A stretch of 64,000 nt of DNA from Pseudophaeomoniella oleicola (Eukaryota; Ascomycota; Eurotiomycetes; Phaeomoniellales; Phaeomoniellaceae): positions 279,859 through 343,858 of the forward strand of contig QWDQ01000023.1 in NCBI GenBank assembly GCA_003868215.1, read 5' to 3'. The translations under genes were made by a program, and so were the position numbers. Position 1 is the first letter of the stretch. Each line of letters begins with the position of its first letter. The notes under the pieces were generated by a model. It saw nothing but the letters and a program-made list of their open reading frames with translations. It had not been told where the DNA came from and did no database searches. Shown piece by piece: positions 11,701-19,921 of this stretch.

Positions 11701-12164
11701 ATCGCTTCGTGATTAGCCTTAGTCGCTTTTGGTCTATCACGAGATCGTGAAATATCTGCCTCGAATACGCCAAAACCTGTCTGTAGTTTTATCTTCAGCC
11801 AGTCTACCCGAGGAAGGCTCATGAGTGAGCCTTATCAGATGAGAGGAACTCCGAGAAGCCTTACCTATTGCTCGACAAAGGCCGAAGCCTGGCAAGGGAC
11901 AATAGGGGGCCTGTAATTCACCCGAGGTTCTTGGAGACTTCCCTCATTTCTTGAGTGCGGCACGCTGTGAAGCAGCTTCTACCTGCGCTGAACTTCCTGC
12001 GGTGACCAACCTTGGCCTTACGGTCTATCTGCACGAGCCGTCGTCTGAAATCACCGACTCCGGATCCTTCCGGTACCGTGTGGAAAGTGGCTCCTCTACG
12101 GGGTTCATCGGGCTATCCTATAAGTACTTCGGCAGAAGGAAGAAGCTTCATTGAAGAGGCAGAA
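8784..12164. other. Long non-coding stretch upstream of the C2H2 regulator
   Basis: About 3.4 kb without a supported gene. Open frames here (for example minus strand 9876-10133 and 11082-11303, plus strand 9410-9676) are short and motif-free. The stretch holds one exact TACTACGTAGTA palindrome (10736-10747). It may contain a long 5' leader and promoter for the C2H2 gene, which is common for fungal developmental regulators, but that is inference. Confidence 0.5.
10736..10747. repeat. Palindrome TACTACGTAGTA, copy 1
   Basis: A perfect 12-bp inverted repeat lies in non-coding DNA. The same 12-mer recurs at 13795, 47335 and 63655. Confidence 0.8.
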
Positions 12165-13294
12165 ATGAGGTGAGCGTTCTTGGTCCACGGTTCATGGAAG
12201 CTGGCGACTTATTTGACTGTCCAGCGTACTTGGGCAGCCATACCAGCATCATGGCCCGAGTTCACGCCATGATCACGAACCGTATCAATTCTATCCTGGA
12301 TTGCAAGGTACCAAGTTAATGTGGTGCATACTGCTTATGTGGCTGACGAAGGACAGGATACGGACAAACGCCGCCGACTTTCCTTGATCAATCTGCAATG
12401 TCGTACGAGCCAACGGGAGTCCAGAGTGTTACTTTTCAGAGCCAAGGCAATATATACCCACGAAATGATTTTGCAAATGCAGAAGAGAGTCGTTTAAGTG
12501 GACGAGGTCATGCCACGTCTCAATTGCCCACAGTCAGACGTCCAAGCTCTCAATCTGTGGACCAATCTGGGAGAGGTCCATCTCATATAGGGGAACAAGA
12601 TATAACCCGGACATGGCGCAGAGCCTCGCAGCCTTTATACGCCAACCCAGATCCGACTTCGACCCCTCTCCAGTCTGAGTTTCCTTTACACAGCTCAAGC
12701 ACTCACCCTATTTCCAATAACATTTTCAACTATCCTGATAGTTCGTATCATCAACATCACATCGAGCAGTCTAGCTACATGGCAAGACCGCCGAACGAAA
12801 TGCTCCTACAGGGACACTCTACCACCGAACTGCTTCATCCCTCGGCTGCGATATCGAGAACCGATGCAATACCCGCGATACAAGGCACCCGGTCACGTTC
12901 AGCTTCCGCTGTCACATCATCTGATACATCCAGCATTCTTAGCGCTGCCTCTCAATCAACAATCGAGCCAGGATTCATTGGCTCACAAGCTGCGCACCCA
13001 AAAGACCAGGCACGCATCGTAGCACCGCGGCCTAAGCCGCAATGTTGGGACCATGGGTGCAATGGCAGGCAATTCAGTACATTTAGCAATCTCCTTAGAC
13101 ATCAAAGAGAGAAAGCAGGCACTGCGAATAAATCTATGTGTCCGCATTGTGGTCTGGAATTTACGAGAACCACGGCTCGTAATGGTCACTTGACTGGCGG
13201 GAAATGTAAAGGTAGGACAACGGCCAGAAGGCGGAGCGGAGGCATAGAAGAGGGTGGGATGTCGGGTGTTGAACAAAATCTAAGGGAAGGCTGA
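12165..13294 (+). CDS. C2H2-type zinc-finger regulator
   Basis: Three exons are proposed: 12165-12169 (only ATGAG), 12225-12307 and 12357-13294, giving 341 residues. The N-terminal 250 residues are Ser/Gln/His/Pro-rich and probably disordered (for example [20 protein letters not shown]). The C-terminal part (about residues 258-315) holds two unusual finger units, [20 protein letters not shown] and [17 protein letters not shown] ending in a Cys, followed by a basic tail with TTARRRSGG. The second unit reads C-x2-C-x12-H-x5-C, so it is C2HC rather than classical. This suggests a nuclear DNA-binding regulator; I recognise the finger pair as a type found in filamentous fungi but cannot name a characterised orthologue. 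If the microexon is wrong, translation could begin at the in-frame ATG at 12398 (298 residues). Confidence 0.7.
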
Positions 13295-14217
13295 GAACAT
13301 TGGAACACGCATGTACAATATCGAACTGCACGACTCACACAATATTTGAGGAGTTGTCACTTGGAGCGATCCAAGGTCTGATGTAGAAGTACAAGACAGC
13401 CAGCCCTGTCTTGCGACGAGAAACAAAAACATTCTAACGTGTCCGATACTTCTGCACACCATGGTCTACATCGAACAGCTTACATGTGGCATCCATAGTG
13501 ATGCGGCGCTCTTAGTAGGAATCTACAAGTTATGAGCAGGGGACTGACATGCTACTTCTTTGAAACAGCAAATGCAGAGAGAGGTCTTGATCTCCATGAC
13601 CTTGACCTTGCAGACGACACTTCGCTATGCTTTATCTTCCAGGATTGTAATACTCGCCTAGGACTGGATCTTCGTTAGCATCGTGTTCTGCAATAGGAGA
13701 TGATATCCATGAAAAACGGGTGAGTCCGGACAACCCCTCAGACCCTTTGCTGACACATACAAATGGCCCACCTCATCCTGGCTCATGTTTGGTTTACTAC
13801 GTAGTAGGCGGCCGATAAACAGCATGACGTTGGTGCCTGACCGTAACCAATCCTATCATTTGCGACCACACTGGGACGATAGACGACCACATCGCATGAT
13901 GGTATGCCAGGCAGCTGAACAAATTTGATGATACGCTGGCCTTGGTTATTTTGCGACTGTGTCTCTACAACTTCCAAGCTCTGTGACCACAATTTCTTGT
14001 GTCGCATCGCAGCGCACATCCACTACCGTTTCGACAGTACAACTGATCCAGTGCGAGAACCTCGAATCGCTTCCTCCATTCTCTTCCAACTCACCTTGAA
14101 GAGATATTTTGGCACACTTGCTACGACTCTGTTGCTCCGAGAAGAAAACGGACCCAGCACCTCATCATTTTACCAAAGCTCCGATCTACTTATCCGAAAA
14201 TCTCCGCCGACACCGCC
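13295..14217. other. Intergenic region C2H2 gene-PKR1
   Basis: This 923 bp region contains the C2H2 gene 3' end, the PKR1 promoter and one exact TACTACGTAGTA palindrome. A 105-codon frame (13925-14242) overlapping the PKR1 start is out of frame with it and has no motif. Confidence 0.6.
13795..13806. repeat. Palindrome TACTACGTAGTA, copy 2
   Basis: Exact second copy of the 12-bp palindrome, about 410 bp upstream of the PKR1 start codon. Confidence 0.8.
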
Positions 14218-14739
14218 ATGTCTAGCGCTCCCAACTTTCTAGTCTCCCTCTGGGAGTCCGTATTCACCCCCGGTCCGACACCAACATTGCTTGTTGCGAC
14301 CAACGCCTCCTTTGCTGCACTTCAGGTTGTCCTCTTCTTCCTGCTACTCGCGACATACTCTGTACATTTCGTCGTTCTGTCCTTTCTCTGCGCAGGACTC
14401 TGGTGGTCTATAAATTGGTTTGTCGCTGAGCTCCAGGCGTCCCAGACACAAGACGAAGGTCAGAAGGAGGTGGGAGCCACTATCGAAGATGAAAGCGACA
14501 AACCCACCAGTGAAGCAAACAGAGATGTGGGACATACGAGTGATGAGACGGAAACTGAAGAGGCTACCCCTGCACCGATCATGAAGACGATACCAGGTAC
14601 TCCAGCGCAACCCTCTACTACGGCGAGGTTGAGGCCGGAAGACATCGAAGGGCAGAAGAAGCGGAAAAACGTTGCAAGACCGAGCGAAAGTGAAGGCTAC
14701 ATTAGCACTGACAGCGAATGGGAGAAGGTTGATCAATGA
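14218..14739 (+). CDS. PKR1: V-ATPase assembly factor Pkr1
   Basis: A single exon encodes 173 residues. The start reads FLVSLWESVFTPGPTPTLLV, which matches the diagnostic N-terminal motif of Pkr1 (LWESIFTPG). Two adjacent membrane segments follow (about residues 25-45 and 50-68), then an acidic, Glu/Thr-rich cytosolic tail ending SDSEWEKVDQ. Pkr1 is an endoplasmic-reticulum membrane protein needed, with Vma12, Vma21 and Vma22, to assemble the Vo sector of the vacuolar H+-ATPase. The tail is longer than in yeast (122 residues in all), which I recall as usual for filamentous fungi. A second V-ATPase regulator, the Rav2 homologue, lies 13 kb upstream. Confidence 0.9.
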   Translation: MSSAPNFLVSLWESVFTPGPTPTLLVATNASFAALQVVLFFLLLATYSVHFVVLSFLCAGLWWSINWFVAELQASQTQDEGQKEVGATIEDESDKPTSEANRDVGHTSDETETEEATPAPIMKTIPGTPAQPSTTARLRPEDIEGQKKRKNVARPSESEGYISTDSEWEKVDQ

Positions 14740-15237
14740 TCATATGCGGCATGGCCGTACTACACCAGAAGATTACATGATGTACAGGGCACACTTACAT
14801 TTACGATATCACGAGAGATACTCAGGTTGGGGGTTAGGATCGATACCACTCCGTTCTTCTACCTACATGAGGTACTATAAATATGTAGTCGCTGGCAAGT
14901 ATTTCACTAGCGTATGATAGCATCTGGGCACTTGTTTCCCATGACATGGGAACATCTGCTCTTGACTTGAATCAGATATCCTTCTTCCTTCTTATTGTAC
15001 TCTGTTAGTTTGTGTACCTAGGTAGATACCTTATATCTGGTAGAGAGGTATATACGGTGTATATACTTAATTACAAGACGCGCCCCACGCGTTCCCACAG
15101 GCTTGGCAGGAGTTTCGCTAGTCTCATTGATTGTTTTGCATCTTCTATTTACGGCCAATCCAAGATAATTACAGCCATGCTTTTAGATGTAACAATCGGA
15201 CGTAAAACCAAGAGGTACAGCAGCATCCTGGACCAGA
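14740..15237. other. Intergenic region PKR1-APC2
   Basis: This roughly 500 bp gap between two co-directional genes is AT-rich in the middle and holds one exact TACCTAGGTA palindrome at 15015-15024. No gene is supported. Confidence 0.6.
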
Positions 15238-17592
15238 ATGTCTGCTAAGGTATTCAATTCGATTTTCCCTAGATCAACCTTAGGAGGGGCATCAACGGAC
15301 CTTACTCGGCGGCAACTGCTGTCTGACATTCGACCAGCGGTAGCAAAGGCACTCAAGCATGAAGACCCATACTACGCTTTGCGGGGTGTTGTTGACTTAC
15401 TGCGAAATGCGAGAGTCGTTGATCGAGGATTTGTCGCTTATGGACTGCCACAGGCCAAGATCATGACCAAGCTTGCTGAGCTGTTGATGGAGTATGGCCG
15501 TATCATTCTGGGCATCCACGATAAGGACTACGTTATACCTGCGATGGGCAGTCCCCCAGCAACTGAGGATAATCCTGCAACCGGTTATACAACTCTGTAT
15601 GCCTATTGTACAAGGATGATTTATGTCCAGGAACCTGACAATGACTTTCCCGAACCGAAGAACGTCATCGCTGCTCGACAGGACCTTTTCGATCTCCTAA
15701 GAGGGTTGCAAGAAGTTGGACTCGGTGGATCTGAAGCTCAGAAAACCCTAGCTTCTGCTATGGATAAGCTTATGACCGAATTCGTGGTGTGGTCCTATGG
15801 AAAGTCGTATGTCGGCGACAAACCGCAACTACTAGACCACCTCAACTTTTGGGTGGAGAATATTTTCGCAAGACTCATTGTTCAAACTCTCGATATCTTC
15901 AAGCCTACAGGCGAATCAGATGGTCAGACCTCCCCAGTGACTTTCGCGGATGTCCAGAAGTGGCAGGAAATGGCCATCACTCGTGTCGGAAAGCTACGGA
16001 CGAGTGAACTGTTTGACATTATCATTGCGTGGGATTCCACAGAAAGTGGCATTGACGACCTGAGACTCTATACAACCAACCCTGCTACTCGATCGTATGT
16101 CACAAGCCATTTCATCAACGTGTTATCTCACAGGCTTCTTCAACCTGGTGCTTCTACAATGGAAATACTCCAGGTCTATATTTCGATCATTCGGGCCTTC
16201 AGAAAGCTCGATCCCAAAGGCGTGCTCCTTGACCGGGTTGCTCGGCCAATTCGACATTATCTTCGCATGAGAGAAGACACGGTCAGGATTGTCGTTAATG
16301 GCATATTGGCGGAAGTCATTGAGGATCAGTACGGTGATCTTGTTCCTACTGATCCTACTGTTCTCGGAGATTTAGCAGTTGAGCTGAAGGCGAGAAGCCC
16401 TGCCGAGAATGACGAGGAAGGGGACCTTGATTGGAACAATATGGACTGGACACCCGATCCCATTGATGCTGCTCCTGATTATAAAAAGTCGAAAACGTCC
16501 GACGTGGTTGGGAGTTTGATATCTTTGTTCGATTCCAAAGAAGTCTTCGTAAAGGAGCTTCAGAGTGCATTGGCAGAACGCTTGCTGCAGAATAAGATTT
16601 ACTTTGACCAGGAAATCAGTGTCCTTGAACATCTCAAGGTTCGATTCGGAGATGCCGCCCTTCAAGCCTGTGAAGTTATGCTTCGTGATGTTCTCGATTC
16701 AAGACGAACGGACAATGTTATCCGCAAAGATCCAAATCTATCGCCTTCACAGCCCACCGAGGAACCATCGACCACGCCTATGATCCCTCTCCAGCACCCT
16801 TCCAATACTCCATTTCACGCAAAAATCCTTTCTCGCCTCTTCTGGCCTGCTCAGATGCTGGAAGCTCCAGACGATCCGGATTCGTACGACGATGCGTCCT
16901 CCTTTTTGGTACCGTCTTCGATTGCTGCGTTGCAAGAGACATACTCGAGCGGGTTCGAAACCCTAAAACAGTCTCGGAAACTAACCTGGCTAAACACGCT
17001 GGGTCACGTCGCTGTAGAACTCGACCTCGAAGATCGAGTGTTTCAAGCAGACGACATTACACCTATGCAAGCTAGTGTGATATACGCCTTCCAAGACCCG
17101 GAAGCGAAGCCACCCGTCTCTAAAACAGTGGACGAGCTGGTAGCGGCTTTGCGACTGCCAGCCTTCTTTGTCCGTAATTCATGCCAGTTCTGGGTTTCCA
17201 GGCAGATCCTAACGCTCACGCCATCCACGCCGCCTGGGACTTCTTTTACTGTTCTCGAACGATTACCCACTGATGTTGGATCTCCGTCCCAGCTGGCCTC
17301 CGTGAACAGACCTCATGAAATCCTACAGTCCATTCCTGAGCCAACAACTCCAGTACCGGCACGCTCTGCAATTCCTCCTGCTAAAGCAGCATTGTATAAT
17401 CAATTCATAATCAGCATGTTGACTAATCAAGGCTCAATGCCACTGGCGCAGATAGGGATGATGTTGGGTATTGTTGTTCCTGGGGGATGGGGCTATGGCA
17501 ATGAGGAGCTGAGGGAGTTGCTCATGAACCTTCAGAAAGAAGGCAAAGTGGAAATGGGTAACGGCGGTGTATGGAAGATCGCCAAAGATTGA
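15238..17592 (+). CDS. APC2: Anaphase-promoting complex subunit 2 (cullin-like)
   Basis: One exon encodes 784 residues. The N-terminal half is helical cullin-repeat-like sequence. From about residue 431 it has DSKEVFVKELQSALAERLLQ, the start of the cullin-homology region, then FDQEISVLEHLKVRFGDAAL and MLRDVLDSRRTDNVI. The C-terminal winged-helix part (about 715-784) contains LYNQFIISMLTNQGSMPLAQ and ends EGKVEMGNGGVWKIAKD. This is the layout of Apc2, which with the RING subunit Apc11 forms the catalytic core of the APC/C ubiquitin ligase in the nucleus. There is no C-terminal neddylation-type lysine context (IVRIMK), as expected for Apc2. Length is slightly shorter than yeast (853), and N-terminal extra sequence on an unseen exon cannot be excluded. 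Confidence 0.9.
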   Translation: MSAKVFNSIFPRSTLGGASTDLTRRQLLSDIRPAVAKALKHEDPYYALRGVVDLLRNARVVDRGFVAYGLPQAKIMTKLAELLMEYGRIILGIHDKDYVIPAMGSPPATEDNPATGYTTLYAYCTRMIYVQEPDNDFPEPKNVIAARQDLFDLLRGLQEVGLGGSEAQKTLASAMDKLMTEFVVWSYGKSYVGDKPQLLDHLNFWVENIFARLIVQTLDIFKPTGESDGQTSPVTFADVQKWQEMAITRVGKLRTSELFDIIIAWDSTESGIDDLRLYTTNPATRSYVTSHFINVLSHRLLQPGASTMEILQVYISIIRAFRKLDPKGVLLDRVARPIRHYLRMREDTVRIVVNGILAEVIEDQYGDLVPTDPTVLGDLAVELKARSPAENDEEGDLDWNNMDWTPDPIDAAPDYKKSKTSDVVGSLISLFDSKEVFVKELQSALAERLLQNKIYFDQEISVLEHLKVRFGDAALQACEVMLRDVLDSRRTDNVIRKDPNLSPSQPTEEPSTTPMIPLQHPSNTPFHAKILSRLFWPAQMLEAPDDPDSYDDASSFLVPSSIAALQETYSSGFETLKQSRKLTWLNTLGHVAVELDLEDRVFQADDITPMQASVIYAFQDPEAKPPVSKTVDELVAALRLPAFFVRNSCQFWVSRQILTLTPSTPPGTSFTVLERLPTDVGSPSQLASVNRPHEILQSIPEPTTPVPARSAIPPAKAALYNQFIISMLTNQGSMPLAQIGMMLGIVVPGGWGYGNEELRELLMNLQKEGKVEMGNGGVWKIAKD

Positions 17593-18680
17593 ATGGTCGA
17601 CGAGTCAACATGCAACATGTACATAACTACAGCTACGCGGACACAGAGATTCAGTGCCTTCAATATTGTCCCAATATGGTCTATCCGCTCCAAGGTCAAG
17701 AAGGCGGTGTGGGGCTTTGGTGATGTATATACCCATCAAGCACTGTCAATACAATGACACGTCGGCAGCACCAGCTATACTCTTTCACGCTCGGCATAGC
17801 TCCACTGCAGCTTCATTTGCTTTCCACAGTCACGCTTTCGATGCATTGTATACAACACATACAGCGCGAGACATACATGCAAGACCACAAACGTAGTCTT
17901 CCGGTATTGCAAAGTATTGAGATAGGATACCTGTCAAGGGTACAGATCCTGCGGCGCACGACTTACCGCCCCGTTTGTACCACAACGGTCTATCTAGAAT
18001 TGCAGAATCGCACTCAATTGTATATCCCCCTCGTTGGACATCATTCACTGCTAACCTGCCACCCCTCACCAGCGGGTTAGACAGTGCATTACACTGCGTG
18101 CGTCCATTGGGCCCGAGTCAGTCCTTCGTGAACCATTGGTCTCTGCTAGCATTACAATAGTCAATTACTTGCTCACTGGCAATTGCCTCTGTAACATGCA
18201 AATCCTATACGTGTATGCTGTTTGATCTGCTATTGCATCGGGCGGCCGTGTGAGTCATTCATCTGCTTTCTGGGCGAGCATCATGCTCGTTCACGGGGGT
18301 ATATATATCTGAGCTCATCACCCGGTTTTTCTTGGGGGTTTTTTGTTCTATATCGATTTCTCTTTTATAACTTCATCCCTTTTTCTTCCACTTCTTCTTC
18401 TCTTTGTCTGCTTAGCTATGCTTCGGTTAGGTGCTGGTTACTATCTGGCTGCTCGGCCAGCTCCTTGCTAGCTAGCTAGCTAGCTACATGAGTCCTTCTC
18501 ATCTGGTCCGATCTACTCGATTTTAGTGTACTCTGTTATTGTTTGCTCTCTCTGTGTCAATCTGCGACTTTGCGAATTCTGTCCGCCATTTTGAAAGGTC
18601 GGTCGACGTCATATACGGAGGGCAATGTAGTGCCCACCCACTCTCCACCTCCCTTTTCGGAGGACGACGCAAACGGGTTC
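17593..18680. other. Intergenic region downstream of APC2
   Basis: About 1.1 kb without a supported gene. It includes a perfect GCTA tandem (18467-18486). Pyrimidine-rich DNA at 18320-18420 could be promoter or 5' leader for the uncertain locus that follows. Confidence 0.5.
18467..18486. repeat. GCTA tetranucleotide microsatellite
   Basis: Five perfect GCTA units, self-complementary as GCTAGC, in non-coding DNA. Confidence 0.9.
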
Positions 18681-19087
18681 ATGGGGTCGACGTGTGTTTC
18701 TATGGCATATCAGCGACGGGAAGCCAGCTCATCTGCCGAATCAGAATGGCGGCCACTTCTTATGCTGCGCCTTGAGCAAGTCAACAAACATGTCAGAAGC
18801 TTGCGAGAGCAGACCTAGTACCAAGAAAGATATTGTGTCGAGAGCAACCCAATGGCGTCTTGAGAAATGGGCCAACATCGAACCTCCACAACGACCGTTG
18901 TATTAGCGCCGATACCTACGGACTTCTCTCGAACCGCGTTTGCGATGTCTGGAAAGGTGAAACGGAGTCTACAAGAAGGCAAATGCAGCACATGGTGCGC
19001 GATATGAAGAATGCCAACAGAGATCTACAAGAGCTCGTCAACACAGTAAAGTCTTCCCTAACCGAGGGGCGGCGTTGTGGTCTTTGA
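18681..19087 (+). CDS. Candidate two-exon hypothetical protein
   Basis: Exons 18681-18817 and 18907-19087 join in phase (donor GTACCA, acceptor TATTAG) to a 105-residue product starting MGSTCVSMAYQRREASSSAE. It continues through LRLEQVNKHVRSLREQTYAD and a charged, helix-prone segment (ESTRRQMQHMVRDMKNANRD, then LQELVNTVKSSL) that could form a coiled coil. The frame upstream of the ATG is also open (from about 18492), so a further 5' exon is possible, and coding-like sequence at 19310-19600 might be a later exon. I do not recognise a family. The evidence is only a clean in-frame splice and protein-like composition, so this is a weak call. Confidence 0.35.
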
Positions 19088-19227
19088 GGAAATGTGACGG
19101 GTTCCTTCTTGAGATATAAGCTTGCTACGGGGCCTTAGAGCGACACAACCACTGGGCAAACGACTGCTACTTACGTCGTGTTCATGGAGCCCCCCTGTCA
19201 GACAAATGGGCTACACAATAGAGTGTC

Positions 19228-19638
19228 ATGGGCGAGTGTGGAATGACCTGGACCAGAAGAGTCTCGATGCAGTCCACTCCCGCACCGCACAGACTTCTCA
19301 GATCCAGGTTTGACATTGTCCCACTTCAGACTCGGTCATACAGTGGCAAGAGAAACGAAGTCGACGCCGGCCAAAGGAGAAGCCCGCAATCCGACAAAAG
19401 TGCGGCAGCACAAAGCGCCGCCCCGTGCTTGCTTGCTAAATTCAAAGCTCCGTCGGGAAAGAACTGGACCGAGAGCGATATCACGGGGGCATTAGGCATA
19501 GTACCTGAAGACTTCGAAGCCGTTATGTCTCTCTTGAAAGGAGTGGAAGGACCCAAAGCACAAAGGAAAAAAGGTTGGTTTGGTTTGGTTTGGTTTGGTA
19601 TGAGTCGTATAACTACGGCCAAAGACAGAATCCGCTAA
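19228..19638 (+). other. Coding-like open frame, unresolved
   Basis: The frame carries a protein-like stretch with FKAPSGKNWTESDITGALGI and VPEDFEAVMSLLKGVEGPKA before running into a TTTGG tandem repeat. It could be a last exon of the candidate gene at 18681, a separate small gene, or a remnant. No family is recognised. Confidence 0.25.
19577..19596. repeat. GGTTT pentanucleotide microsatellite
   Basis: Four perfect GGTTT units flanked by partial ones, at the end of the coding-like stretch. Confidence 0.85.
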
Positions 19639-19921
19639 GTGAGCGAGCAAAAGAGAAAGGAGAAAGAGACGGTTAGAAGTCACTACCTGATAGTTAAGTA
19701 CCTTAGTAAACGAAAAAGTCCATATCAATACCCATGGTCCATTGTAATAACTGATCTCATATTGCAAGTGATACGTACCTAGATGTACACAGAAACCCCT
19801 GATAAGATCTAGATTGAGAAGAGAGGTATATTGTATTGCCGTGAAAAGATGCCCACGTAACAATAAAATTTATCCAAGTTTTACACAACCTTTTCATGGA
19901 GAGCGTGGGGGCATTTTTGTT

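Noticed and set aside
13925-14242. 105-codon frame overlapping the PKR1 start
   Set aside because: It is out of frame with PKR1, lies mostly in its 5' leader and has no motif.
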